Source of the DNA: G965215145 sp965215145
Lineage (GTDB): Bacteria; Bacteroidota; Rhodothermia; Rhodothermales; JANQRZ01
Reading direction: 5' to 3'
DNA length: 64,000 bases
Assembly (NCBI GenBank): GCA_965215145.1
Contig: OZ244038.1
Span: forward strand, 1,922,001-1,986,000
In this document: positions 7,826 through 15,237 of the stretch, piece by piece
How the letters are laid out: every line of letters starts with the position of its first letter
Position numbering within the stretch: position 1 is the stretch's first letter
Notes under the pieces: model-generated
The model's input: only the letters and a program-made list of their open reading frames with translations
Told to the model about the DNA's origin: nothing
The model's database searches: none
Position numbers and translations under genes: made by a program

Positions 7826-8152
7826 TTATTTCAGCGCGCGCATCAGGCCGAGGAGCATCCTGCCGAGCTGGTTCGTGCGGCGGAGCACGTCTTCGAGCGT
7901 GTCTTCGCTGAGATAGCCGTTGCGCTGGGCGATGCGGAGTTGCGTCTCGACCTCGTAGAGAGAGCCCCGGGCGTAACGAAGAAACTGTACGTACTCGTTC
8001 GTCGCGCTGCGCCCCCATCCCTCCGCGACGTTCGAGGGGATCGAGACGGCCGCACGGCGGAGTTGCGAGGTCAGCCCAAACTTCTCCTCGCTTGGAAAAG
8101 TCTGCGTCATGCGATACACCTCGTCTGCCAGCCCCATCCCGAGCTGCCGCAC
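7826..8152 (-). CDS. Four-helix-bundle protein (23S rRNA-intervening-sequence/Avd-like), N-terminus in doubt
   Basis: 108 residues as called from GTG 8152. The motifs EEKFGLTSQLRRAAVSIPSN, VAEGWGR and FLRYARGSLYEVETQL are the hallmark of the S23/IVP four-helix-bundle family. Members bind nucleic acid or partner proteins, and most have no known function. Upstream in the same frame the sequence reads RSYTDLEV before GTG, which matches the normal family N-terminus. However, there is no ATG, GTG or TTG before an in-frame TAG, so the native start seems lost or is a rare ATA. The Trp usual in LEVWQ is Arg here. The gene interrupts the Bat cluster and is bracketed by inverted heptamer-like blocks. 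Confidence 0.8.
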   Translation of the reverse strand: MRQLGMGLADEVYRMTQTFPSEEKFGLTSQLRRAAVSIPSNVAEGWGRSATNEYVQFLRYARGSLYEVETQLRIAQRNGYLSEDTLEDVLRRTNQLGRMLLGLMRALK

Positions 8153-8180
8153 CTCAAGGTCGGTATAGCTTCGAACACGT

Positions 8181-8206
8181 CCTATCTCCTATCCCCCATC
8201 TCCCCA
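8181..8206. repeat. Degenerate heptamer block, right flank of four-helix-bundle unit A
   Basis: The minus strand reads GGGGAGA, TGGGGGA, TAGGAGA, TAGG in 7-bp steps. It encodes the last residues (GEMGDRR) and the TAG stop of the sirtuin gene, so the repeat has been built into that reading frame. Confidence 0.5.
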
Positions 8207-8967
8207 AGCGAGCGCACGCGAGCGACCAGTGCCGGCAGCACCGTCCCCGCCTTCCCGAGTACCACCTCGTCCAGCGCGTCGGCGATGGCGCTCCGCTCGA
8301 CGTTGACCTCGGCGACGTAGGCCCCGTGCTCCTTCGCCGCGAGGGGGAGCCCGGCGGCCGGGTACACCACCGCGCTCGTCCCGACCGAGAGGAACACGTC
8401 GGCCTCGGCGGCGGCCTCGGCGGCGCGCTCCATCGCCCCCTCGGGCAGCATCTCCCCGAACCACACCACGTCCGGCCGGAGCAGCCCGCCGCAGGCCGAG
8501 CAGTGTGCTAGCTCGTCGGTCTCCGCGACGGCCGCGATCTCTGCTTCGGTGGCCTCGCGTCCGCACTCGATACAGAGCGTGCGGGTGAGCGAGCCGTGGA
8601 GCTCGACGACGGCCTCGGAGCCGGCGCGGCGGTGGAGGCCGTCGACGTTCTGCGTCGCCAGCAGGAACGCGCCGCCGGAGCGCGCGGTGACCATCTCCTC
8701 CAGCGCGGCCAGCGCCCGGTGCCCGTCGTTCGGCTCGACCTCCTCGACGACGCGGCGGCGGTGGGCGTACCACCCCTGCACGAGCACGGGGTTGCGGAGG
8801 AACGCCTCGACGTTCGCCAGCTCCTCGGGGCGGAACCGCTGCCAGAGGCCGTCGGGGTCGCGGAAGGTGGGGACGCCGCTCTCGGCCGAGATCCCGGCGC
8901 CGGTGAGGACGGCCACGCGGCGGGCGCGGGCGAGGCGCTCGATCAGTTCGTCGGAGAAAGCGGGCAT
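8182..8967 (-). CDS. cobB: NAD-dependent protein deacylase, sirtuin family
   Basis: A 261-residue protein that removes acyl groups from lysines, consuming NAD and releasing nicotinamide and O-acyl-ADP-ribose. The NAD motif GAGISAESGVPTFR is at about 22-35 and the catalytic region QNVDGLHR at about 103-110, with HGS following. Two Cys pairs (CIEC and CSAC) form the zinc site. WYAHRR near residue 66 holds the Tyr and Arg that mark class III sirtuins, which prefer succinyl or malonyl groups (inferred from family knowledge). It lies inside the Bat cluster between the DUF4381-like gene and batA, which is not the usual content. The last seven codons come from a simple repeat, so the C-terminus may have been altered. 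Confidence 0.93.
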   Translation of the reverse strand: MPAFSDELIERLARARRVAVLTGAGISAESGVPTFRDPDGLWQRFRPEELANVEAFLRNPVLVQGWYAHRRRVVEEVEPNDGHRALAALEEMVTARSGGAFLLATQNVDGLHRRAGSEAVVELHGSLTRTLCIECGREATEAEIAAVAETDELAHCSACGGLLRPDVVWFGEMLPEGAMERAAEAAAEADVFLSVGTSAVVYPAAGLPLAAKEHGAYVAEVNVERSAIADALDEVVLGKAGTVLPALVARVRSLGEMGDRR

Positions 8968-9012
8968 GGGGGAGAGGAAGAGCGGAAGAAAGGAGGAGTG
9001 GAGGAGAGGCAG
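8968..9012. repeat. Purine-rich octamer-like block upstream of the sirtuin gene
   Basis: The plus strand reads approximately in 8-bp steps (GAGGAAGA, GCGGAAGA, AAGGAGGA, GTGGAGGA). The sirtuin mRNA leader is therefore a polypyrimidine tract directly abutting the ATG. Periodicity in such low-complexity sequence could be partly chance. Confidence 0.35.
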
Positions 9013-9019
9013 GGCGTCT

Positions 9020-10000
9020 CTACGCGGCGGCCTCGGCGGGTTCTGGCTCCGGCGGGTGCAACGCCAACTCGATGGCCTCGACGGCGGCGAGGGCGCGGCG
9101 GGCGGCCTCGGCGCGGGCCTCCGGGCCGGGCGCGGCCCCAGCGAACTTCACGAGGTCGGCCTGCTGGAGCACCTCGGCGATCACCTCCAGCGACTCGGGC
9201 GGCGCGGACCCCGGTCGCTCACGCAGGAGAGCTAGCAGTTCGCCCGTCGTGAGCCGCAGCGCGGGCAGGCCGAGCGCGCGGCGGAGGTAGCCCCGTGTCG
9301 CCTCGGAGACGCCGACGAAGTGGGGCTTCGCGGACTCCGGCTTCTCGGCCAGGGCACCCAGCCGCTGCCGCGCCGCCTCGATAGGCGTGAGGGGGACGGT
9401 CGGCGCGGGGCGGCGCTTCCAGCGGAGCCACGCCACGAGCGCGCCGACGGCCGCGGCCAGCAGCAGCGCCGCCAGGAGCCACGGCCACAGCGGGCGGGGG
9501 AAGTCCGCCGGCGGCTCCGGCCCGTGGATGCCCTCGGCGTCCTCCGGCACCAGTGAGCGCACCCCGACCGTCGCCACGGGCGAGGCCACGACGGTCGTGT
9601 CGCCGCCGGTGACGAGGCGGACGGCCACCGGCCCCACCCGCGCCGCGTCGAGCGCGAAGGCGGCGGCCTCGTAGACCGCGCTGTCCACGCGGACGCCGCC
9701 CTCCCGGCGCGGCGGGAAGCGGCGGAGGGCCAGCAGCTCGGCGTCGCCGGCTTCGAGGGGGCGGGCGTCGCGGGCGTCGGCGCCGGCGGGCGGGGCGGGG
9801 AAGACGACCTCGACGGCGGCCCCGTGCTCCACCGCCACCGCCACCTCGAACCGCTCCCCCACGACGACGCTGTCGGCGAGGACGTAGAGGCGGACCTCCT
9901 GCGCCGCGGCGGGTGCGGCGAGTAGCACCAACAGGGCCACCGTAGGGGCGTATTGCCATACGCCCCTACGCCGACGTTCAGACGGGCGGCATCCTACCAT
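9020..10000 (-). CDS. BatD N-terminal/DUF4381-like membrane protein of the aerotolerance cluster
   Basis: A 326-residue protein with an N-terminal signal (hydrophobic core VALLVLLAAPAAAQ), a beta-rich exported region (about 35-155), one transmembrane helix near 160-185 (LWPWLLAALLLAAAVGALVAW) and a helical cytoplasmic tail. Proteins of this kind sit between the DUF58 and BatA genes in Bacteroidota. The ATG at 10000 overlaps the DUF58 stop as TGATG. The n-region of the signal peptide (RRRRGVWQYAPT) is encoded by one of the 28-bp GTAGGGGCG palindromes, so a mobile-looking repeat has been domesticated or tolerated in the reading frame. A GTG just inside the hydrophobic core is an alternative start but would leave no basic n-region. 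Confidence 0.75.
   Translation of the reverse strand: MVGCRPSERRRRGVWQYAPTVALLVLLAAPAAAQEVRLYVLADSVVVGERFEVAVAVEHGAAVEVVFPAPPAGADARDARPLEAGDAELLALRRFPPRREGGVRVDSAVYEAAAFALDAARVGPVAVRLVTGGDTTVVASPVATVGVRSLVPEDAEGIHGPEPPADFPRPLWPWLLAALLLAAAVGALVAWLRWKRRPAPTVPLTPIEAARQRLGALAEKPESAKPHFVGVSEATRGYLRRALGLPALRLTTGELLALLRERPGSAPPESLEVIAEVLQQADLVKFAGAAPGPEARAEAARRALAAVEAIELALHPPEPEPAEAAA
9942..9969. repeat. 28-bp palindrome, copy 1 (inside a signal-peptide coding region)
   Basis: Arms GTAGGGGCG and CGCCCCTAC enclose the 10-bp core TATTGCCATA, which is itself nearly self-complementary. It lies in frame within the 5' end of the gene ending at 10000. The same arms recur at 12319, 18992 (degenerate), 44127 and 56123 with different cores. 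Confidence 0.9.
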
Positions 10001-10908
10001 CACGCCGTCCGGTTGCGGCGGTGGAAGAACGCCGCCAGCGGCTCGACGTAGTCCTCGTCCGTCCGCACGGCCACCGTGTCCACGCGCGCCCGCTTCAGCG
10101 CCCGCTCGATCCTCGCCTGCTGCTTCCGCGCCCGCTTCGAGAAGGCGTCCCGCGCGCGGCGGCTACCGGTGTCGATCAGCACCGGCCGCCCCGTCTCGGC
10201 GTCGCGGAGGGCGAGCAGGCCGACGGCGGGAAGCTCCGTCTCGCGGGGGTCGCGGAGGTGGACGGCGACGACGTCGTGGCGCTGCGCGAGCGCCCGGAGC
10301 TTCCGCTCGAAGCCGAGTTCGGCCCGTGCGTCACCGTCCGGTGCGGGGGCGTCGAAGAAGTCGCTCACGAGGATCACGATGGCGCGGCGGTGGAGGACGT
10401 GGAGGAGGTGGTCGAGGGCGGCCTCGACGCGCGTCCCCACCGAGGCCGGTTCGTGGACGAAGAGGTCGCGGATGAGGCGGAGCGCGTGGCGGCGCCCCTT
10501 CTTCGGCGGCACGAACCGCTCGACGCGATCGGTGAACAGCACGAGCCCGGCCTTGTCGTTGTTGCGCACGGCGCTGAAGGCGAGCACCGCGCACAGCTCG
10601 GCGGCCATCTCGCGCTTCGTCGCCGCGCCGGTCCCGAACGCCTCGCTCGCCGACACGTCCACGGCGAGGATCAGCGTCTGCTCGCGCTCCTCCTCGAACA
10701 GCTTCACGTACGTCTCGCCCATCCGCGCCGACACGTTCCAGTCGATGGTCCGCACGTCGTCGCCCATCTGGTAGGGGCGGACCTCCGAGAACTCGATCCC
10801 CCGGCCCTTGAAGGCCGAGTGGTACTCCCCGCCGAACACGTCGTTGACGAGCCCCTTCGTGCGGATCTCGATCCGGCGGATCTTGCGGAACAGCTCCTTC
10901 GGGATCAC
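10000..10908 (-). CDS. DUF58 family protein of the aerotolerance cluster
   Basis: A 302-residue protein. It contains the DUF58 signature FKGRGIEFSEVRPYQMGDDV at about 37-56 with RTIDWNVSAR after it, then a VWA-like domain beginning LAVDVSAS. DUF58 proteins are the usual first partner of MoxR-type AAA+ ATPases in Bat operons. I chose GTG at 10908 because family members begin at this point (VIPKELFRKIRRIEIRTKG). Longer starts would translate the low-complexity purine tract. No moxR gene lies upstream: the next gene is purQ on the opposite strand, so this is the first gene of the cluster here. Confidence 0.88.
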   Translation of the reverse strand: MIPKELFRKIRRIEIRTKGLVNDVFGGEYHSAFKGRGIEFSEVRPYQMGDDVRTIDWNVSARMGETYVKLFEEEREQTLILAVDVSASEAFGTGAATKREMAAELCAVLAFSAVRNNDKAGLVLFTDRVERFVPPKKGRRHALRLIRDLFVHEPASVGTRVEAALDHLLHVLHRRAIVILVSDFFDAPAPDGDARAELGFERKLRALAQRHDVVAVHLRDPRETELPAVGLLALRDAETGRPVLIDTGSRRARDAFSKRARKQQARIERALKRARVDTVAVRTDEDYVEPLAAFFHRRNRTA

Positions 10909-10910
10909 CT

Positions 10911-10950
10911 GTGGGAGGGGGAGAGCGGGGGAGGGGAAGAAGGGGGGAGG
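10911..10950. repeat. Purine-rich octamer-like block upstream of the DUF58 gene
   Basis: The plus strand reads GGGAGGGG, GAGAGCGG, GGGAGGGG, AAGAAGGG, GGGAGGAT in approximate 8-bp steps, starting 2 bp beyond the DUF58 start codon. The mRNA leader is a polypyrimidine tract. Confidence 0.35.
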
Positions 10951-10976
10951 ATAGCGGAACTCGGGGAACGAATCCA

Positions 10977-11008
10977 CCATCCTCTATCTTCTATCCTCCA
11001 TCTTCCTC
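10977..11008. repeat. Degenerate heptamer block upstream of purQ
   Basis: The minus strand reads GATGGAG, GATAGAA, GATAGAG, GATG in 7-bp steps. On the purQ mRNA this is a CU-rich leader about 35 nt before the ATG. The unit resembles the blocks flanking the four-helix-bundle gene at 7826-8152, but no such gene is present here. Confidence 0.5.
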
Positions 11009-11042
11009 CGGCTGCGGTCGCAGCCTCTCCGCCAGCACTCCC

Positions 11043-11786
11043 ATGCCCGTCCGCTTCGCCGTCCTCGTATTCCCCGGCTCCAACTGCGACCACGACGCCT
11101 ACCACGCCGCGAAGCACGTGATGCGGCAGGAGGCCCGGTTCGTCTGGCACAAGGAGGAGTCGGTGGGGGACGCCGACGTGGTGATCGTGCCCGGCGGGTT
11201 CTCCTACGGCGACTACCTCCGAAGCGGCGCCATCGCCCGGTTCTCGCCGGTGATGGAGGACGTGGTCCGGTTCGCGCAGGGCGGTGGCCTCGTGCTCGGC
11301 GTCTGCAACGGCTTCCAGGTGCTCTGCGAGGCGGGGCTCCTGCCCGGCGCGCTCCTCAAAAACGCTTCGCTCCGGTTCGGCTGCCGCCCCGTCCACCTCC
11401 GCGTCGAGAACGCCGGGACTCCGTTCACCGGGGCGATGGAGGAGGGGCAGACGCTCCGCATCCCCGTGGCCCACGGCGAGGGGAACTACCACGCCGACGC
11501 CGAGACGCTCGACCGGATCGAGGCGAACGGGCAGGTCGTCTTCCGCTACTGCGCGGCCGACGGGGAGATCACCCCGGAGGCGAACCCGAACGGCTCGGCG
11601 CGCAACATCGCCGGCGTCGTGAACGAGGGGGGGAACGTGCTCGGGATGATGCCGCACCCGGAGCGCTGCGTCGAGGCCCTGCTCGCCCAGGCCGAGGGCT
11701 CCGCCGGCGGCGAGGCCGGCCGCGCCGACGGCGCCTTCCTGTTCCGCTCGGTCATCGAGCACGTCCAAGCCGCCGTCGCCGCATGA
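11043..11786 (+). CDS. purQ: Phosphoribosylformylglycinamidine synthase glutaminase subunit
   Basis: A 247-residue class I glutamine amidotransferase. It releases ammonia from glutamine for the PurL subunit, which converts FGAR to FGAM in purine synthesis. The opening RFAVLVFPGSNCDHD is typical of PurQ. The nucleophile is the Cys in LGVCNGFQ (about residue 83), with the His-Glu pair in PHPER near 205. Length fits the stand-alone small subunit. A CU-rich leader precedes the ATG. Its 3' end overlaps the next gene by 4 bp (ATGA). No purL or purS lies nearby. Confidence 0.95.
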   Translation: MPVRFAVLVFPGSNCDHDAYHAAKHVMRQEARFVWHKEESVGDADVVIVPGGFSYGDYLRSGAIARFSPVMEDVVRFAQGGGLVLGVCNGFQVLCEAGLLPGALLKNASLRFGCRPVHLRVENAGTPFTGAMEEGQTLRIPVAHGEGNYHADAETLDRIEANGQVVFRYCAADGEITPEANPNGSARNIAGVVNEGGNVLGMMPHPERCVEALLAQAEGSAGGEAGRADGAFLFRSVIEHVQAAVAA

Positions 11787-12322
11787 GCCTCTCCTACCCG
11801 AAGGACCCTACGCCCGACAGCACCGCCGCCTACGTCACCGCGCTGCTCGACCTCCTCGGCGACCGCGACCCGATGGACGTGCTCCGCGAGACGCCGGACG
11901 TGCTCCGCGCCGCCGTCGCCAGCCTCGACGACACCCCGCTCCGCACCCGCGAGGCCGAGGGGAAGTGGAGCGTGGTCCACGTCGTCGAGCACCTCGCCGA
12001 CTCCGAGGCCGTCTACGGCTACCGCCTCCGGAGCATCCTCACCGAGGACGAGCCGGACCTCCCCGGTTACGACCAGGACCGCTGGGCCGAGCTCCTCCGC
12101 TACGCCGAGGGCGACGCCGTCGAGGCCGCTGAGGTGTTCGGGCTGCTGCGTCGGCGGACGCTCCGGCTGCTGGCCGCGCTCCGCGAGGAGGAGTGGGAGC
12201 GGGCCGGGCAGCACGGCGAGCGCGGGCGCGAGAGCGTCCGCCACATCGTCCGGCTGCTGGCCGCGCACGACCTCGCCCACCTCCGCCAGATCGAGCGGAT
12301 CAAGCGGGCCGTGGGCGTGTAG
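11783..12322 (+). CDS. DinB-like metal-binding four-helix protein
   Basis: A 179-residue protein of the DinB_2 superfamily, which covers DNA-damage-inducible proteins, mycothiol-type transferases and related metal-binding helical bundles. The three expected metal-site histidines are visible in VVHVVEHLADSE (about 72-83) and HDLAHLRQIER near the C-terminus. The substrate is unknown. The 4-bp overlap with purQ implies co-transcription. The TAG stop is provided by the left arm of a 28-bp palindrome. Confidence 0.8.
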   Translation: MSLSYPKDPTPDSTAAYVTALLDLLGDRDPMDVLRETPDVLRAAVASLDDTPLRTREAEGKWSVVHVVEHLADSEAVYGYRLRSILTEDEPDLPGYDQDRWAELLRYAEGDAVEAAEVFGLLRRRTLRLLAALREEEWERAGQHGERGRESVRHIVRLLAAHDLAHLRQIERIKRAVGV

Positions 12323-12346
12323 GGGCGACCGGCCGGTCGCCCCTAC
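12319..12346. repeat. 28-bp palindrome, copy 2 (perfect), supplies the dinB-like stop
   Basis: Arms GTAGGGGCG and CGCCCCTAC enclose core ACCGGCCGGT; the whole element is perfectly self-complementary. The TAG of the left arm (12320-12322) is the stop codon of the upstream gene. It lies between convergent genes and could act as a transcript-end hairpin, although no U-tract follows. Confidence 0.95.
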
Positions 12347-12360
12347 CTGCGGTTATCCCC

Positions 12361-12699
12361 TCAGGCCGCGCGGCGGCCGGGCTCGCCGTGGACGCCGGGG
12401 TCGAGCGGCGGGCGGGCCTCCTCGTCGGCGCGGTTCTGCTGGTGGATAAACATCGACGCCTTCACCTGCTCGTCCGACGGCTGCGTCCACGCGGCCTGGT
12501 TGAGCACGTGCATGGCGGCGGCGACGAGGACCGGCGGCACCGCCTCGTCGCCGAGGGCGCCCCGGCCGCCGGTCTCGAAGGCCTGTTGCAGGAACGCCTC
12601 CGCGGCGGACTCGAGCGAGCCGCCGTAGCGGTGGCGGAGGACCGTGTCGTGGACGGGCTGGGCAGGGGTGGGCGAGCGCATCCCTTCGAGGTCACGCAT
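12361..12699 (-). CDS. Small helical protein of unknown function
   Basis: A 112-residue protein from ATG 12699. I do not recognise it. It has no signal or transmembrane segment, a predicted helical middle (FLQQAFETGGRGAL to MHVLNQAAW) and a hydrophilic Arg/Pro/Gly-rich tail. It is convergent with the dinB-like gene, and the palindrome at 12319-12346 lies between the two stops. Longer starts exist upstream but give Arg/Pro-rich translations of noncoding character. Confidence 0.5.
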   Translation of the reverse strand: MRDLEGMRSPTPAQPVHDTVLRHRYGGSLESAAEAFLQQAFETGGRGALGDEAVPPVLVAAAMHVLNQAAWTQPSDEQVKASMFIHQQNRADEEARPPLDPGVHGEPGRRAA

Positions 12700-12932
12700 G
12701 GGAGTGGGGGTTGGTGGGGGCGGCGCGCCAGAGCGTCCCGCACGGCGCCGGCCGCGATGCGGGACGCCTTTCGCCAGAAACGTGCCGGTGCTCCCTGGGG
12801 GAACGCAGATCGCCCCGCAGCCGCCGCTGTTGCCGCTCGAAGGGCCTCCCCGGTCTTGGTCGGGAACCAGGGGCCGGGTGTTCCGGGACGCTCCGTACCG
12901 GGTTCTCCCCGGCCACCGCCCGGCGGCAGCCG
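12700..12932. other. Spacer with 10-bp inverted repeat
   Basis: No convincing gene. GCGTCCCGCA at 12733-12742 and TGCGGGACGC at 12758-12767 form a perfect 10-bp inverted repeat with a 15-nt loop. A GGTCTTGGTCGGGAACCAGG region follows at about 12851. It could hold the terminator of the ABC-F gene on the minus strand and the promoter of the small gene ending at 12361. Confidence 0.4.
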
Positions 12933-14990
12933 TCACGCCCCGACCTCGGCCAGCCGCTCGGCGGCGCGCTCCCACCGCTTCATCAGCTCCTTCAGCTCCG
13001 CCTCCGCCGCGGCGAACGCCTCCATCGCCTCGGTGAACGCCTCCTTCTGCTCGTACAGCGACGGATCGGCGAGCTTCGCCTCCAGCCGCCCCCGCTCCTC
13101 CTCCTTCTGGGTCACCTCGGCCTCGACGCGCTCGACGTACCGGCGGAGCAGCACGGGGTCGGTGATGCCGGAGGGGTCGGCGCCGTTTTGGAGGGCGCGG
13201 TGGAGGCGGTTGCGCTGCTCGGCCTCGCGGCGCTTCTGCTCCTTCGACTTCGGGCCGCTGTCGGGCGCGGGCTTTCTGCTTTGCCCGTTCGTGGCCGGCT
13301 TTGCGGCGGGGAGGGGAGAGGGCGATGGTGGGGAGTCATCCTCCACCGCCTTCGATTCGCGGTGGTGGCGGTAGTCGGAGTACGTGCCGGGGTACTCCTC
13401 GACGGTGCCGCCTCCCGCGCGCCACACCGTCGTCGCCACCTGGTCGAGGAAGTGGCGGTCGTGGGAGACGACGACGAAGGTGCCGCCGTACTGCCGGAGG
13501 GCCTCGATGAGCACGGCCTTCGAGGCCATGTCGAGGTGGTTCGTCGGCTCGTCGAGGAGGAGGAAGTTGGCGGGGGAGAGCAGCGTCCGCGCCAGCGCGA
13601 GCCGGCTCTTCTCCCCGCCCGAGAGCACCCGGACCGGCTTGAACACGTCGTCCCCCCGGAAGAGGAACGCGCCGAGGAGCGTGCGCAGCTCGGTCTCGCC
13701 CTGCCCGCGCCCGACCTCCCGGAGCGCCTCCAGGACCGTCGCGCCCTGCGGCAGCTCCTCGGCCTGGTGCTGCGCGAAGAACGCCTTCTCGACGGCGTAC
13801 CCCGGCTCGCGCGCGCCGTCGAAGGGCTCGCGCCCGTCGAGGATGCGCAGCAGCGTCGACTTCCCCGCCCCGTTCGGCCCGATCAGCGCCACCTTGTCGC
13901 CGCGCTCGATCACGAGCGGCCCGGCGTCCCGGAACACCTCGACGCGGCGGGCCTCCTCATCGTCGGCCGTGCCGTCGTAGACCTTCGAGAACCGGGAGAT
14001 CTCCAGCACGGCGCGGCCGGAGCGCGGGGGCTCGGGGAAGCGGAAGTGGATGGTGGCCTCGTCCGACGGCGGGGGCGGGATCCTCTCGAGCTTGTCGAGG
14101 GCCTTGACGCGGCTCTGGACCTGCTTCGCCTTGGTGGCCTTGTAGCGGAACCGCTCGATGAACCGCTCGGTCTGCGCGATCTCGCGCTGCTGCGCCTCGT
14201 AGGCCAGCCGGTGCTGCTCCCGCTGGACCTCGCGGGCTTCGAGGTAGTGGGCGTAGTTGCCGACGTACTCGGTGATCCGCCCGCCCCACATCTCGGCGAT
14301 CTGCGTCACCATCCGGTCGAGGAAGTACCGGTCGTGCGAGACGAGGACGACGGCGCCGGGGTAGCTCCGGAGGTAGCCCTCCAGCCAGTCGATGCTCTCG
14401 ATGTCGAGGTGGTTCGTCGGCTCGTCGAGCAGCAGCGCCGAGGGCTGCTGGAGGAGGAGCCGGGCGAGGGCGACGCGCATCCGCCAGCCGCCGGAGAACG
14501 TGCGGAGCGGGCGCGTGAGGTCGTCCTGCGCGAACCCTAGGCCGTGGAGGACCGCCTCCGTCTTGGGGCGGATGAGGTGGACCTCGGCGGCGTCGAGCTC
14601 CGTCTGGAGCCGCGTCATCCGCTCGACACGCTGCATGTAGGCGGGGGAGTCGTGATCGCCCATCCCCTCCATCTCCCGGACCAGCTCTCGGACCTCGACC
14701 TCCTTCCCGAGGATCTCGTCGAACGCCTCCATCGCCGCCTCCACGACGGTCGTCTCATCGGCGGCCTCCTGGACGTCCTGCTGGAGGTAGCCGATGGTGA
14801 CGCCGCCGTCCATCGTGACGAGCCCGCCGTCGAGCGGCTGCACCCCCGCGATGGCGCGCAGCAGCGTCGACTTCCCTGCGCCGTTCGGCCCGACGAGGCC
14901 GACGCGCTCGCCGGGGCGGAGCGTCCAGCTCAGCCCGTCGAGGATGGCCTCGCCGCCGAAGGCCACGGTGACGTCGGTGAGGTACAGCAC
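12933..14990 (-). CDS. ABC-F family ATP-binding protein
   Basis: A 685-residue soluble protein with two ABC domains and no membrane segments. The first Walker A (GPNGAGKST, about 34-42) pairs with FSGGWRMR and LLLDEPTNHLD. A linker of about 80 charged residues follows. The second Walker A (GPNGAGKST) lies near 360, with the signature LSGGEKSR and LLLDEPTNHLD after it. A Lys/Pro-rich hinge and a C-terminal coiled coil (from about 590) match the YdiF/Uup branch. ABC-F proteins act on the ribosome. Resistance is possible but cannot be claimed from sequence alone. The GTG start at 14990 is preceded by a heptamer-like pyrimidine leader. Confidence 0.92.
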   Translation of the reverse strand: MLYLTDVTVAFGGEAILDGLSWTLRPGERVGLVGPNGAGKSTLLRAIAGVQPLDGGLVTMDGGVTIGYLQQDVQEAADETTVVEAAMEAFDEILGKEVEVRELVREMEGMGDHDSPAYMQRVERMTRLQTELDAAEVHLIRPKTEAVLHGLGFAQDDLTRPLRTFSGGWRMRVALARLLLQQPSALLLDEPTNHLDIESIDWLEGYLRSYPGAVVLVSHDRYFLDRMVTQIAEMWGGRITEYVGNYAHYLEAREVQREQHRLAYEAQQREIAQTERFIERFRYKATKAKQVQSRVKALDKLERIPPPPSDEATIHFRFPEPPRSGRAVLEISRFSKVYDGTADDEEARRVEVFRDAGPLVIERGDKVALIGPNGAGKSTLLRILDGREPFDGAREPGYAVEKAFFAQHQAEELPQGATVLEALREVGRGQGETELRTLLGAFLFRGDDVFKPVRVLSGGEKSRLALARTLLSPANFLLLDEPTNHLDMASKAVLIEALRQYGGTFVVVSHDRHFLDQVATTVWRAGGGTVEEYPGTYSDYRHHRESKAVEDDSPPSPSPLPAAKPATNGQSRKPAPDSGPKSKEQKRREAEQRNRLHRALQNGADPSGITDPVLLRRYVERVEAEVTQKEEERGRLEAKLADPSLYEQKEAFTEAMEAFAAAEAELKELMKRWERAAERLAEVGA

Positions 14991-14992
14991 GG

Positions 14993-15035
14993 GGTTAAGG
15001 TCGGAGGGTCTGGGGTCGGAAGGTGCGGAGGTCAG
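14993..15035. repeat. Degenerate heptamer block upstream of the ABC-F gene
   Basis: The plus strand reads in 7-bp steps GGTTAAG, GTCGGAG, GGTCTGG, GGTCGGA, AGGTGCG, GAGGTCA. It begins 2 bp beyond the GTG start of the minus-strand gene, so the mRNA leader is CU-rich. It abuts the MITE-like element that follows. Confidence 0.45.
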
Positions 15036-15036
15036 C

Positions 15037-15160
15037 GGACCCCCCCCGTTTTTCTTGCGTCGTTCTGCCTTCGGCCTCGCTCAAGCCTCAAGGGGGACAG
15101 CCCCGTGAGGCTTGAGCGCGCGGCGCGATGCAAACGGGGCGGGGGGTCTACGCGGCGAGC
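15037..15160. mobile_element. MITE-like noncoding element with GACCCCCC ends, copy 1
   Basis: Ends GGACCCCCCCCG (15037-15048) and GGGGGGTCTACGCGGCGAGC (15141-15160) are inverted. Inside is a perfect 12-bp inverted repeat, GCTCAAGCCTCA at 15079-15090 and TGAGGCTTGAGC at 15106-15117. The centre carries AAGGGGGACAGCC, which is also found in the element at 28292-28453. It has no coding capacity and lies between divergent genes. Confidence 0.55.
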
Positions 15161-15237
15161 GATATGCCCGTGCGCTTCCCGGCGTATGATAGCCGCCGCC
15201 GCCCCTACCCACGGCTGAAACCTCTGTGCGTTCTCCG

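Noticed and set aside
7826..8152. 23S rRNA intervening sequence
   Set aside because: The protein family fits, but no rRNA sequence surrounds it.
12933..14990. ABC transporter or antibiotic-resistance ABC-F
   Set aside because: There are no membrane segments or permease. The architecture fits housekeeping ABC-F proteins, and a resistance role cannot be seen from sequence.
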